From Reticulitermes speratus (taxonomy: Eukaryota > Arthropoda > Insecta > Blattodea > Rhinotermitidae): 64,000 nt of DNA. Of the stretch, positions 36,501 through 46,973 are shown piece by piece. The notes beneath the pieces were generated by a model. The model saw only the letters and a list, made by a program, of their open reading frames with translations. It made no database searches and was not told where the DNA came from. The stretch spans positions 16,937,711-17,001,710 of the forward strand of contig JAJKFL010000012.1 in assembly GCA_021186555.1 (NCBI GenBank), written 5' to 3'. The number at the start of each line of letters is the position of its first letter. The first letter of the stretch is position 1. The position numbers were made by a program, and so were the translations under genes.

Positions 36501-37029
36501 TATCTTGTTCAGGAAAACGGTTCTCCTTAAAAATTTCACATATTACAGAACATCTGCATTGTGAACTAACGAAGATAACATGGCTCACTTTATGATCTCT
36601 CACATTAAAGGCAGCTCCTCTTCTTGCGCGCATTCTAAGTGTCCCACCTTACAGTTACCCATGCTACTGTCACACATACCATGTACTTCGTTCGTACGTG
36701 TAAGACAATAGTGAAAGTTTGTCTTACACAAGATGCAAGCGCCGTACTTGCGAGGCAACAGCTCCTGTAGTAGGGCATGCGGTGAGTCTAAACAGACGGA
36801 AAAGGAGCCAACTTAACACACGTAAGCCGTTTATATGACTGATGTGCTGTAACTGTATCTACACACCCTAAAATCTGTTATTTAATTTAGCATCAGAGGA
36901 CAGATAAAAGTAAAGTAACACTTGATATATTCAGTGACGTAGAAGACTTTCATCTGGCTTAAAGAAAGCCTGCAAACTTCAGGCACAAAGATTAAAAAAC
37001 CGGAAGTTGTCCTGGCAGTTCATTAAGTA

Positions 37030-37340
37030 CCACTCCATAAACACATCCGCAATAGTGGATGTAATCCTCCATATATTCTTATCCTCAGGACTACACAGAG
37101 ATAAATGGTTAGCTTCACGCTTCGATTTATTTTCCCACTGAAAGACAGTCCACGGCACGCACTTCATAGGAGGTTAGGTGAGATCCAGAGCCGGTCTGGA
37201 AGCGGTAGAGAAAATAAATCCCTGCTCCAGTCAGAGAATTGACCACTCACCTCAATCTAGTGCCAAGATTAAGAATGCAGGGAGCTATACAACCACTTCC
37301 CATTCTTCTTCATGGCATGGTGCAGAACTTTCATGCAGGG
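37030..37340. mobile_element. Two SINE group B fragments joined head to head
   Basis: 37030-37225 reads as group B on the minus strand (ATAGGAGGTTAGGTGAGATC and CAGAGCCGGTCTGGAAGC). 37226-37340 reads as the 3' part on the plus strand (GACCACTCACCTCAATCTAG and TTCTTCATGGCATGGTGC). Either an internal inversion or two insertions. Confidence 0.55.
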
Positions 37341-37683
37341 CAACTTTACAGTTACCTTCTGGATTATGAGACCGCATACTGGTAACGTTGTCACCAACGT
37401 TTCGGAATAACCTACTTCCTTCATTGTTTGGTGTTAACTTCTAACCTCCGTGGGGATAGCAGGGTCCTCTTGACACCTTCTGCAGCACTGACCATACTGG
37501 CACCATAATAAATCCCATGCATTGACTCCCTCCACATCCCTCTGACGCTGTTACGCTTCCCCCTCCTACATCCCCACCAGTTGTCCGGCCGTTCCGTTCA
37601 CACGAACAGTGCCAGTGACACCTTTCGCTGGCGACAAGCCCTTTGAGTTGGTTGACATAGGCCAGATGCCGGCTGGAGGGGAA

Positions 37684-37979
37684 AAAATGTAAAGGTAAAA
37701 TTCTCCCTAGAACGGGCCATGAAGGCCCAGAGGGGGAGTAGAGGTATAGCTCTACTCTTTCTTTAACCCTGGCACTAGATGAGGGTGGGTGGTCCCCAAC
37801 ACCACGCCCCGGCCGCTTTAACCCCGGGAAAGAGACCCTGTATCCATTGTATAGGAGGCTGGGTGGGCCCCAGGGCCGGTCTGGACGGGTGCGGACAATC
37901 TCACCCCACCGGGATTCTATCCCCGGACTGTCCAGCCCGTAGCGAGTCGCTATACCGACTGAGCTATCCCGGTCCAACA
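37684..37979 (-). mobile_element. SINE group A, full length, with 9-bp target duplication
   Basis: Minus-strand copy closely similar to the 3.7-kb and 21.1-kb copies. GGAGGGGAA flanks it at 37675-37683 and 37980-37988. It lies about 320 bp upstream of the LTR element and is independent of it. Confidence 0.9.
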
Positions 37980-38298
37980 GGAGGGGAATATAACAGACAA
38001 TCGTGGGAATCTTAGAGCGTTGTCATCTCCACAATCCCTGTGACTCGTTCCTGTGGCCTCAGTTTAAACTGCATGTTGTGACAATACAGACCATAACAAG
38101 ACATACAAGGCGATACACACTTGAAAGGCATAAAGACCTTGCTGGACTGCCTGCCCTTCATGACCCAGTGCAGTGCTGTGCTGATTGTAGTGTCCGTCAG
38201 CCCACATCACAATAACATCGTACTATATGAGCCACTTCCTGCTGATTCTTGAAAAGGAGAATCAACAGTAATTTTAAACTCGAGCAATCTACGTTACG

Positions 38299-38302
38299 AG
38301 GT
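38299..38302. other. Left target-site duplication AGGT
   Basis: AGGT before the left LTR matches AGGT at 48006-48009 after the right LTR. The wider flanks are unrelated. Confidence 0.9.
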
Positions 38303-39334
38303 TATAACCGTTGGAAATAGTTATTTCTTTATTTAGGCAAATTAAAGTTAATTTTGAATGTAGTGACAGAGAATGCAGGTATTAGGAAGGAAGTCAGTAG
38401 CATCTGGTAGTTAACAAAAAGGTCATTATGGCAGGAGGGACAAAGATAGTTTACAAAGAGCAGTGAGAGAGAGAAGTAGAGGTTAGCATAGAATAGGAGA
38501 TACCGTTTGTTAGTACAAAAGGAGACTTTAGTTTGTGACACATTTGTCAATGTCAAAGTTAATGGGGTTTTGGAGTTTGTTAGGTCAGTCAAAATTCGAG
38601 GGTTTGACACTTTTTCGAGATGTAAATCACGAGTGGGTGAATACCGTGTTAGTCACGGTAGCACATTAAAATTGTCCGGTAGAAGACGTTATACGGGGTT
38701 TACATACGTTACGTTAAGGGATACCGCGTCAGTCATTAGGGACCAATGGGGAGTTGGAATACAATATTTTAAAGTTTTGGACCTATAGGGGGATTGCTAA
38801 ATTAACATATGACCAATCAGGCTAGTTCGAAAAATTAGAGTAGGGAAGATTTTGAACAAGACAACCAAGTTTGCTTACGACAGCGAACGACAGAGAAGTA
38901 TTTCGGCTTTCTTAGAGGGAGGACGCACGATCGTATTACTCCTAAATTTCGAAGAGCTACAGACAAAATTCTTTAATTAAAAATCAATAAATTATTGATA
39001 CGGGGTACAGAGAGTGTATAATTGTGTTAAATTGGACTTAAGTGGTTTACACCAGTCTCGGTACTACTACTTAACATATCTGTGAAGTGTAGCGACAACG
39101 CCAAACAACAAAGTGATCCGTGCTACGTTTATCATCATGTACATCAAAACATTAACCTATTAGCGCCCAGAAATTTATAATAAAACAATCTAAAGGATAC
39201 TTCAGATTATTAAGAAAGAACGTAAATTTCCTTAATGGTTCTTCCTTTCTACTTTCCCGACTCAACCCAGTAATCCCTGAAAATTAGGTTTCATACTACC
39301 GACTGAGTGAGTAAAGGTGTGCCGGACGGTTATA
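38303..39334 (+). repeat. Left (5') LTR
   Basis: Direct repeat of 46974-48005 at an offset of 8671 bases; I saw no differences when comparing them line by line. It begins TATAACCG and ends CGGTTATA. AATAAA signals at 38986-38991 and 39179-39184 could serve polyadenylation. Short open frames in both strands of the LTR recur in the right LTR simply because the LTRs are identical, and are not called as genes. The element's promoter should lie here, but I cannot locate it with confidence. Confidence 0.97.
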
Positions 39335-39718
39335 GAGAGAGTGAATGGCTGCCCAACGCGGCGCGATGTTTTGAGTGAAGGGGAGAACGTGAAGAAAGAA
39401 CTGTTCCAAGAACTACAGCTGAAGTTGCCGAAACGTCCTGACCCTATCTGGAGTCGACGCCCGGAGCCAGGAGCTGCCCAGTGAGAACCTACAGTGAAGA
39501 CGCAGACGACGACATCCAGCGGCTGCACGGAAGTAGGGGAATTGCGTGTACTACAGTGTCACCCATCGCCAACACCGCAGACTGGATTTCGACGGGCGAA
39601 CAACCGACAGCCAGTTTACAACAAATGCGAGTGGCGTCTTCAAGTAAGCAACTGTAGGCCACAGTAAGTGACAACTGACTGCACAACAGTTTAGTGACAT
39701 TTATTTAATAAAACAAAA
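39335..39718 (+). other. Untranslated leader between 5' LTR and gag
   Basis: 384 bp with no long forward frame. It contains the primer-binding site near its start and leads to the gag ATG at 39719 in an A-rich context (AAAAATG), with A at -3. Packaging signals would be expected here but are not identifiable. Confidence 0.7.
39346..39363 (+). other. Candidate primer-binding site of the LTR element
   Basis: TGGCTGCCCAACGCGGCG begins 11 nt after the left LTR. It starts with the TGG expected to pair with a tRNA 3' CCA and resembles the TGGCGCCCAAC-type sites of many gypsy elements. The cognate tRNA cannot be assigned from this window. Confidence 0.55.
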
Positions 39719-41623
39719 ATGTCTAGCAGGAAGTTACGTAGGCGAAGCAATTCAGTAGACAGCAGGGCAGGTAGTGATCATAATAATACTATGGATGAAG
39801 ATAGCCGTACATGTTTTAGTCAGGAGGGCGAAATCACGATCCGAGAAAATCGAGCTTCTGAGAGTGCTTTATTAAATCCAAATCTTCAAAGTACAGGCAA
39901 CGAAAACGCCATAAGTAATGAAAATCCTGATGAACAACCTAGCAATATTTCCAAAAACCAGTTGCAAGATTTTCTCATGACTGTGATGCAGACCATACAG
40001 GCAGAATCTGCTAAATTCATATCTGCTGTAGAGAGTTTGAGATCAGAAATTAAGAAAGAAAATGAAATATTGGCTAAAAGTCTTACTGCAAAATTTGATG
40101 CTGCACAGGATGAAATTAGGGAAGATTTTAATATGAAGTTAAATTCAGAAATATTAATTGTTTCAGAGAGGATAGAGAATGTGAGAAAAGACAATGAAAA
40201 TGAAATTAGCAAGTTGTCATCTACTATTGATAAAGTTAATGCAAGTGTGAGCGAGAGAGTTAATGCACATGTGACCCAAACCAGAAAGCAAGTAGACGTA
40301 CATGGGCAGGAAGTTTTAAATGCCTCTAGAGCTGTGCTAGCTAACATAAATGATCATAAGGAGCAGACAGAGGTAGTCATTAACAACATCAGGGAAGAAG
40401 TGACTAAAACTATAAAATATGTAGATGATAAATTTAGCGTAGTATCAGGAGATAAACAGCAGATTAGAAGGAATACTGACGAAATTTCAAAACTTAATGC
40501 CACGTTGGAGGAGTTACAGAATAAGTTAGTCGCAGGAAATTCTAACACCCCTCAATCAGCTGACTCAGGAAATGTCATTGTCAGGGTTACTACTGCAGAT
40601 CAACAGGCAGTAACAGAAAGTGGTGTAGAGGCCAACCTACTGCCTAGTACAACTGGTGTAAATGTATGTAGCAATTCTGCATGCCATTACAGCAATAGTG
40701 TAGTCAGTCAAAATGTGAATTCAGATATTTGCAAACATGTAAATGTGACATCTGAGGTGCAAAGTAGAAGTGTGGATTTAAGTGAACTGACATTGCCTTC
40801 ATTTACTGACAGTACTAAACAAGTTCCGCTGCATTTCATTCGCGACCTAGACCTATACTTCAAACTCAAACAGACACCCGACCATCTCAAGTTACCACTA
40901 ACCTTCAGAGCAGTACAGGAGCCAGTAGCAAAACAGTGGTTTTCCAGCACTTACGATAAGCTGACTACCTACGATGAATTCAAGAAAGGGTTTACAGAGT
41001 TATTATGGAATCCAAATCGGCAGGCAGGCATTAGAAGTCAAATATATTTAGATAAACATTCCCCTAATTCAGGCGAATCATATGTAGACCACTATATCCG
41101 ATACGCCAATCTTGCTTCATCTCTGGATCCACCATTAGCAGACATGGATCTGTTATCAGCACTAACTTCACATTATGAACCCAAAGTGCAACAAGGGTTG
41201 CTATGCGGAAACTTTAAGTGCACGCAAGATGTTCTGGGGTACTTAGCTAAAGTTCAAGGGTTAGGTGAACACAGGGACAGTTTCAAGGCACCTAGACGCG
41301 AATATGCCAGTGGAGACGCGAACCGAAGACCGCAAATCAACTCAGGGCGAGATGATAGACCACGCGATCGGGGAAATAATGTCAATGTCCACTACGTGCG
41401 CGGACAAACAGGCCGACGCAACTCAAATTACAGCAACCGACGTCATAATAATTCAGACGACCGGGAATTTTATGGACGCAGGCAGGGGAGAGCGGAAGGC
41501 AATAGCTCAGGCCGACTTAACCCTACCGCACAGCACTTCGCCCCACAAACTGCGAGAACAACAATCAACCTAGAAAGAAATGACCGGAACCAGAATAGTG
41601 AGGCCCAGTCTTTAAACAACTAA
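39719..41623 (+). CDS. gag: Gag polyprotein of the LTR retrotransposon
   Basis: This 634-aa frame encodes the structural protein that would assemble the cytoplasmic virus-like particle. Residues about 85-275 are a long, charged, heptad-rich segment with many Glu, Lys, Ile and Leu, likely coiled coil. Residues about 352-520 resemble the retrotransposon capsid (Gag) domain, with an LTLPSF-type entry followed by a helical Trp- and Leu-rich segment. The last 110 residues are rich in Arg, Gly, Asn and Asp and probably bind RNA. No CCHC zinc knuckle is present. The frame ends TTA AAC AAC TAA, and the -1 slippery heptamer sits on the first two of those codons. The product should therefore be made mostly as Gag alone, with a minority as Gag-Pol. 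It is much longer at the N-terminus than a minimal gypsy Gag. The frame is intact in this copy. Confidence 0.92.
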   Translation: MSSRKLRRRSNSVDSRAGSDHNNTMDEDSRTCFSQEGEITIRENRASESALLNPNLQSTGNENAISNENPDEQPSNISKNQLQDFLMTVMQTIQAESAKFISAVESLRSEIKKENEILAKSLTAKFDAAQDEIREDFNMKLNSEILIVSERIENVRKDNENEISKLSSTIDKVNASVSERVNAHVTQTRKQVDVHGQEVLNASRAVLANINDHKEQTEVVINNIREEVTKTIKYVDDKFSVVSGDKQQIRRNTDEISKLNATLEELQNKLVAGNSNTPQSADSGNVIVRVTTADQQAVTESGVEANLLPSTTGVNVCSNSACHYSNSVVSQNVNSDICKHVNVTSEVQSRSVDLSELTLPSFTDSTKQVPLHFIRDLDLYFKLKQTPDHLKLPLTFRAVQEPVAKQWFSSTYDKLTTYDEFKKGFTELLWNPNRQAGIRSQIYLDKHSPNSGESYVDHYIRYANLASSLDPPLADMDLLSALTSHYEPKVQQGLLCGNFKCTQDVLGYLAKVQGLGEHRDSFKAPRREYASGDANRRPQINSGRDDRPRDRGNNVNVHYVRGQTGRRNSNYSNRRHNNSDDREFYGRRQGRAEGNSSGRLNPTAQHFAPQTARTTINLERNDRNQNSEAQSLNN

Positions 41624-41652
41624 CGGACTTGATTGCTGGGCGGACCAAGTCC
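41611..41652 (+). promoter_or_regulatory. Programmed -1 ribosomal frameshift signal at the gag-pol junction
   Basis: The heptamer T_TTA_AAC (41611-41617) is in the zero (gag) frame in exactly the X_XXY_YYZ register, ten bases before the last base of the gag stop codon region (TAA at 41621-41623). After a 7-nt spacer, GGACTTG (41625-41631) pairs perfectly with CAAGTCC (41646-41652), leaving a 14-nt loop. Loop bases TGGGC (41637-41641) can also pair with GCCCA (41682-41686), giving a possible H-type pseudoknot. The protease-pol frame is -1 relative to gag and open through the heptamer. The first in-frame ATG of pol (41953) lies after the catalytic Asp codon of the protease (41929), so independent initiation could not make a working protease. 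Heptamer, spacing and stem are seen directly; function is inferred. Confidence 0.88.
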
Positions 41653-44600
41653 ACTTACATAACCAATCATTTCATCCCTAAGCCCAACCAATCAGACAGC
41701 AGAAGTGTTGAAAATGTTGACAGGAATTTTAGGAATATTTTGGAACTTGTAGAAACATTTGAATTTGAGAAATTCTTCGAATTAACGACGGTGGACACCA
41801 AAGAAAATTCAGATGATAATGCAGCAACAGATGAGATCAGTTATACATTATACATAGCAGAGAACAGGCGCCATGAATGTCCAAGATTATTGATCAAAAT
41901 TGTAGAACAGGAGGTTTTTGCTTTAGTTGACACGGGTTGTGAATTGTCTATTATGAATGAACACCTGTACAACAGACTACGGCACGAAGGACTTAAATGT
42001 TTTGAGCTACCAACGCAGCATGTAAATCTTCTCAGTGCGTTTAATAAGAAAAGCAACAGGGTCAAGAAGCAAGCAATGTTAGATGTACACATAGGTGACT
42101 TCAGCGTACAGCAAATCGTGTTGCTTTCACCGCAACTTCTTACTGATGCCATACTGGGATTAGACTTCCTAGTAGATCATAATGCAGTGATTAATTTTGC
42201 AGAGCGGAGTATTACACTCACTATTCATGATGAATGCACTAAAATTAAGTTTACTGGCATCAAAGAAGCGACAAATGAGTTAGGATGTGTACAAGAGTCA
42301 CCATCAGATCAGTTCCATAGCTGTGGACTTATGTCAAATTTTCCTCGTAAACCACTACCACTAACAGCTGACACAGGTCAACACCCTACCGAGCACATTG
42401 TGACAGAAAGTGAAGACACATTAGTTAAGAATGGGGAAGGAGAGACTAGTGTAACTGAGAAAAGTTACGAGCAGCAAATTGAAGATAGACTAGATGTATT
42501 AATTCCGCGACGATTAGGTGATCGCGATGAATATGTGGAGTTAGCCTCCAGATACGACGGTTCATGTCGGATGATTCATAGTAATGAGTTGAGTACCCTT
42601 GCAAACGACAAGGAAGGTCACATCGTTGACGATAGTAGTGCTACGGAGCACAGAATAAATGAAGAATGTAGGACGAATATGAATGATGCTGCTAAACATA
42701 GGAGCCTATGTTTTACAACGACGTATTTGAAAACTAATTCTGTCGACACACAACAGAGACTGGACACAAATCAAATGATGACAGATGACAGGATGATAAC
42801 TGCAGAACAATTACGAGGCAAAGTAAATGAGAATAATAACTTGTCAACACATCAACAAGAAGATTTGTATAATGTATTAATTAAATATCAACAATATCTA
42901 ACAAAGCGACCCGGGAAATGTACTAAGTTTGAGTACGAATTCAAGATAGAAGGTAGCATGCCTAATAGTGCCAATTCTAGACCTATTCCATTTGCTTTGA
43001 GGGATCAAGTACGTGATCAAATACAAGCTATGTTGAGAGACGACATCTTGGAAGAATCATTTTCCTCTTACATTAATCCACTGACGTTGGTCGTTAGGGA
43101 AGCGAAACAAATTCGTATTTGTGTTGATGCCCGACGAATTAACAGGCAAATGATTGCAGACCGCACTAAAGTTTTACCATTGCGCGAACTGCTTCAGAAA
43201 TTTCATGGTGCAAGTTATATTACCAGCTTGGACCTAAGTAGCGCATTTCTTCAAGTCCCACTTAAAGAAACTTCTAGACAATGGACAGCGTTCCAGTTTC
43301 AAAGTAAAGTGTACCAATTTAAGACTGTTCCTTACGGGTTTAAGAATAGTTTATCAGCATTTATCAGGGCTTTGGAAAAGGTTTTAGGGGATGATGAAAT
43401 CAACAATAACTTGGTTATGTATGTGGATGATCTTCTAATTCATTCATCGACGTTTTCTGGACATCTACAACATATTGATGCTGTTCTTCACAAATTAACA
43501 ACTGCAGGCTTTACTGTTAATGCAGCCAAATGTCAATTCTGCAAACCAGAAATTAAGTTTCTCGGCCATGTTGTATCTGATAAGGCCGTTAGACCCGACA
43601 AAGAACGGATTGAAGCTATTATGAGGTATCCAGCGCCGAAAAATCAAAGACAGTTGCGAAAGTTTCTCGGAGTGTGCAACTTTCATCAACAGTTTATTGT
43701 AAATTATGCATTCTACGTTGAGCCATTACTCGTGCTATTACGTAAAGGGAACAGATGGAGTTGGACAGCTAAACTACAACAAGCGTTTGAAACACTAAGA
43801 TCCAAATTTGCAGAAAGTATTTACCTAGTTCATCCAAATGAAGAAAAGAGTTGGATAATTAACACAGACGCGAGTGGCAGAGCCATTGGAAGTGTTTTGA
43901 TGCAGCAGGGTGAAAATGGGAATTTTAATATCATTTCGACGGCTTCTAGAGTTTTAAAGCCCGCTGAACAGCGATATACCACTTGTGAGAAGGAACTTCT
44001 TGCGATTGTCTATGCCCTACAGCGCTTCAAAATTTATATTTATGGGCGTAAGGTTATCTTATTTACTGATAATCAAGCTATTACATTCCTTCAGAAATGT
44101 GTCATCACATCCAACCGTGTTGCTAGGTGGATGATAGAGATTCAACAATTTGATTTGGAAATACGTCATATAAAAGGGGTACAAAATCATCTTGCAGATA
44201 TTTTGAGTCGTAGTCCAAGCGGATTAACTGACAAGGAAACAAGAAATCTAACGCGTCCAGATCAGATAATGGTACATCGCATTCAGATATATGAGGACAA
44301 AACCCTTAAGAAAGAATTACAGACTTTAGACGAAAGGGTAGCTGCTATTAAGGGGAAAGTTACGTCCCACCCCACTACTGACAAGGTCCGATACATGCTG
44401 CACGAAAATGTGTTGTATTGCAGGGAAGACAAAAACCAGCAAAGATGGAAAGCGGTGTTGCCGAACAACCTTGAGCAAAAAATTTTCAAGTATGTGCATT
44501 TTTCTTTAGGTCATTTAGGCGTTGATAAATGTTTAGATGAAATTAAATTTGTATTTCAGGTCAAAGATCTTGGCAGAAAACTGAGGAAATTTATAGCTTG

Positions 44601-44793
44601 TTGTGACATTTGTCAGAGAACTAAACACCTAACAGATCAGTTGATGTTGAAGAAAAGCACCATTTTCCAAAGAAACCTGGTGACGTATGCGCTGTGGATA
44701 TCTACGGTAGTTTGCCGACATCTAGGGGAGGCGTACGCTACATTCTCGTATGCCATGATGTCTTTTCAAAGTTCATCAAGCTGTATGCACTAA
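41618..44793 (+). CDS. pol: Pol polyprotein: protease, reverse transcriptase, RNase H, integrase N-terminus
   Basis: This frame has no ATG at its beginning and is expected to be read by -1 frameshifting from gag. Counting from the codon at 41629, the aspartic protease has its DTG at residue 101 and an ILGLDFL flap-distal motif near 180. A long linker of about 240 residues with no recognised fold follows. Reverse transcriptase spans about 440-640, with VDARRIN near 498, LDLSSAF near 534 and the catalytic YVDD at 598-601. RNase H spans about 740-860, with Asp747 (TDASG), the CEKELLA Glu, the FTDNQA Asp and Asp857 (ADILSR). The integrase zinc-binding HHCC region follows (HFSLGH near 955, CCDIC near 990). 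The frame then leaves the integrase and ends in unrelated residues after a frameshift located between 44625 and about 44690. All RT and RNase H catalytic residues are present. Confidence 0.93.
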
Positions 44794-45125
44794 AATCAGC
44801 CACGACCAAAGCATGTTTGAGTAAACTGAGTAATCACTATTTTGGAACTGTAATTACACCGAAAGTTATTCTTTCTGACAATGCGACCCAGTTTAGATCA
44901 CCCTCATGGCACAAACAACTGCAAAAATATGGAGTTGAAATCCAGTTTACACCGATTAGACATCCAGAATCAAATCCAAGTGAACGCTATATGCGAGAGT
45001 TGTCGAAATTCTGTAGAATTTATTGCAATGAAAATCACAAGAAATGGGCTGAACTGTTACCATACATAGAGAACTGGATTAACAACACTGTAACTAGCGC
45101 CACGGGATATACCCTAGTGAGCTAA
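44625..45125 (+). pseudogene. pol: Integrase catalytic core, displaced by frameshift
   Basis: The integrase core continues in the next -1 frame. The first catalytic Asp codon is at 44697 (context VDIYG), the second at 44877 (LSDNATQF), and the Glu at 44982 (SERYM), with 34 residues between the second Asp and the Glu. The upstream break lies in 44625-44690: this frame has a stop at 44622-44624, and the earlier pol frame loses the family pattern by 44690. The core frame then runs into a stop at 45123-45125, caused by a second one-base-type slip near 45111-45117. Neither break contains a convincing slippery heptamer, so both look like mutations or sequencing indels rather than recoding. All three DDE residues are intact. 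Confidence 0.88.
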
Positions 45126-45559
45126 TGTATGGGTCCGAACGTCCTAATATCTTTAGGAAACTAATGCCAAAGGTACAAAATCTTAACCAAGAAGAAGAAG
45201 GAATCGCAAACAAGCTGGAGAAAGCTTACGTTAAGATGAGGAGGAGAGCTATAGCTAGAGAAAAACGCCGTAAAAGAGGGAATGCAGAATGGGAACCCAA
45301 GGTGAATGAAAAGGTTTTGGTTAGAACACAACCGATTTCAGATGCTGTAAAGGGGATCACTTCTAAATTTATGCACCTTTTCGAGGGACCGTTCGTGATT
45401 AGCAAAATTCTAGACTATTCAGCTTACGAACTGAAAGATGGACGAGGCAGGGTACGTGGAGAATTTAATAAAAAGCAGTTAAAACAGTACAAAGAAGAAG
45501 GAGAACAGAAATGCGAATTAGAAGTGAGTGAGAACGACAACAAGGTGACAAATGCTTAG
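45116..45559 (+). pseudogene. pol: Integrase C-terminal domain with GPF module
   Basis: After the second break the integrase continues in a third frame. A basic, Lys/Arg-rich helix with heptad character (about 45190-45290) precedes a small beta-rich domain containing FEGPFVISKIL, the GPF/Y module characteristic of many gypsy integrases. A charged tail then ends at a stop at 45559. There is no chromodomain after the GPF module. The module normally binds DNA and supports integrase multimerisation. Confidence 0.85.
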
Positions 45560-46973
45560 GGATATGAACTCAAGACAAGAAGGTAAATGAGAGAGAAGAA
45601 AGAGTGATGAAAGAATTGAAGAGTAGGACCAGATACTGGCGCATGACAAGAAGTAGATTTATACTGGAGAAGGTATGAGAATGAAAGCAGAAGAAGAAAA
45701 TAGAGATAATGAGATGATAGCATTTATTGATGTATTGGTTGACTAATTTATTTAGAAACGAAATCATGACTAGGAAATTAGGGAAAGCAAACACTCTTCT
45801 AGAGCAACTCAGATTCGCATAAAATTACTTATATTGTAATTGTATAGGGAATAAGTAGTTATAGCATCCCATGATTAAGTACCAGCTTAGAAAAAAGAAA
45901 CAAGTTAAGTAATATACTGCTATGTCTTATAACGAATGACTGATGTGTAGCGAGAGAGAATTTGAGTTTACAAAGGAAGAAATAATAAGAAAGAGGGAAG
46001 ATTAGACTGTAACGTGCCTATCATGAGTACAGAAATACTGGTGATTGTAGTAAATTTATGTCTTTGAATGCGCAGGTGAAACCAATATAGTCTTGAGGTA
46101 TTTTAATTAGGGTAAATCAGTAATCCTGTGTGCTTGAATTGATGATTGAACTCTTTGTACTTGAGTTTACCACGAGGTATATGAATAACGTGTGTGGAAG
46201 GAGACATTGAAATGATTATAAAGTGAAAAACGCGAGTGAAATAAAACAAAATAACGCGTGTGCAATACTGGTATTTGCGTGGAGTAATTAAATTGTGACA
46301 GACAAGTTGAAACTGTCGATGTTACAGCATGAACTGAGGGTAATGACACAGTGACAATCATTGTTATAAATATCGATATACTTGTAAGAATTTGAATGTT
46401 AATGTAGTTTGTGGTCTATGATTTTCTTTTGTTTTAGCAGTTTTCTTGCATTTGTAGAGGTTATTCATGTATTCAATTGTGTTTGTGTTCATTTGATTAT
46501 GACTGATTTCAGTTCAGGATTTGTTTGTAAGATTGTTTTGCTTATTACTTATATGTTCATGTCTACTTTATTAATCAATGTGATTGTATTCATGCATGTG
46601 AGTGTAACCAGTAAGAAATTTGAGCAAGTTGCTTGGAGGTATAGATGCTAGTGCGACATACCGTAGCAAAGCAAGGGAAGAAATGTAGGGCGAGATTTTT
46701 TTTAGGTATTGTAATTGCAGGCAAAAGGCCCAAGAAGGGACAAGAAGAAAAGGGTCAATGGTTCGGTCAGCTGAGTGAGAATTGTAGTAGAAGTGTTTTA
46801 CTTTGACTGCCTAAGCACGAGGGCAAACATCAAGCTGCCAAAGCATATATAAGTTTGAAAACAAAATACATGTAATATTCTGTGTTGTATAATTGATGAT
46901 GCAGGATGGACGCAGCACTGAAAGCTTTCTAACTTTAGCGTTGCGAAAGTTATTAACCTTTCACAGGGGAGTC
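45560..46973 (+). other. Non-coding tail of the LTR element with polypurine tract
   Basis: 1.4 kb between the end of pol and the right LTR. No env-like frame, signal peptide plus transmembrane arrangement, or furin-like site is evident. The longest forward frame is an 80-aa hydrophobic one at 46409-46651 that I do not call. The first half is rich in GA and the middle rich in GT. A short polypurine tract AGGGGAG (46965-46971) lies 2 nt before the right LTR and would prime plus-strand synthesis. Confidence 0.75.

Noticed and set aside
37441-37977. 178-aa minus-strand frame
   Set aside because: The N-terminal third or more is translated group A SINE. The remainder shows no recognisable domain.
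38507-38788. 93-aa open frames on both strands, repeated identically at 47178-47459
   Set aside because: They lie within the two LTRs and are identical only because the LTRs are. No domain or protein-like composition.
39886-40347. 153-aa minus-strand frame inside gag
   Set aside because: Antisense shadow of the Ser/Leu/Lys-rich Gag coding region.
44640-44690. Possibility that the integrase frameshift is programmed
   Set aside because: No X_XXY_YYZ heptamer in the right register and no strong stem nearby. It would also fall inside one enzyme domain.
46409-46651. 80-aa hydrophobic frame considered as an env remnant
   Set aside because: No signal peptide, furin site or partner surface domain. 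The length is far below an env.
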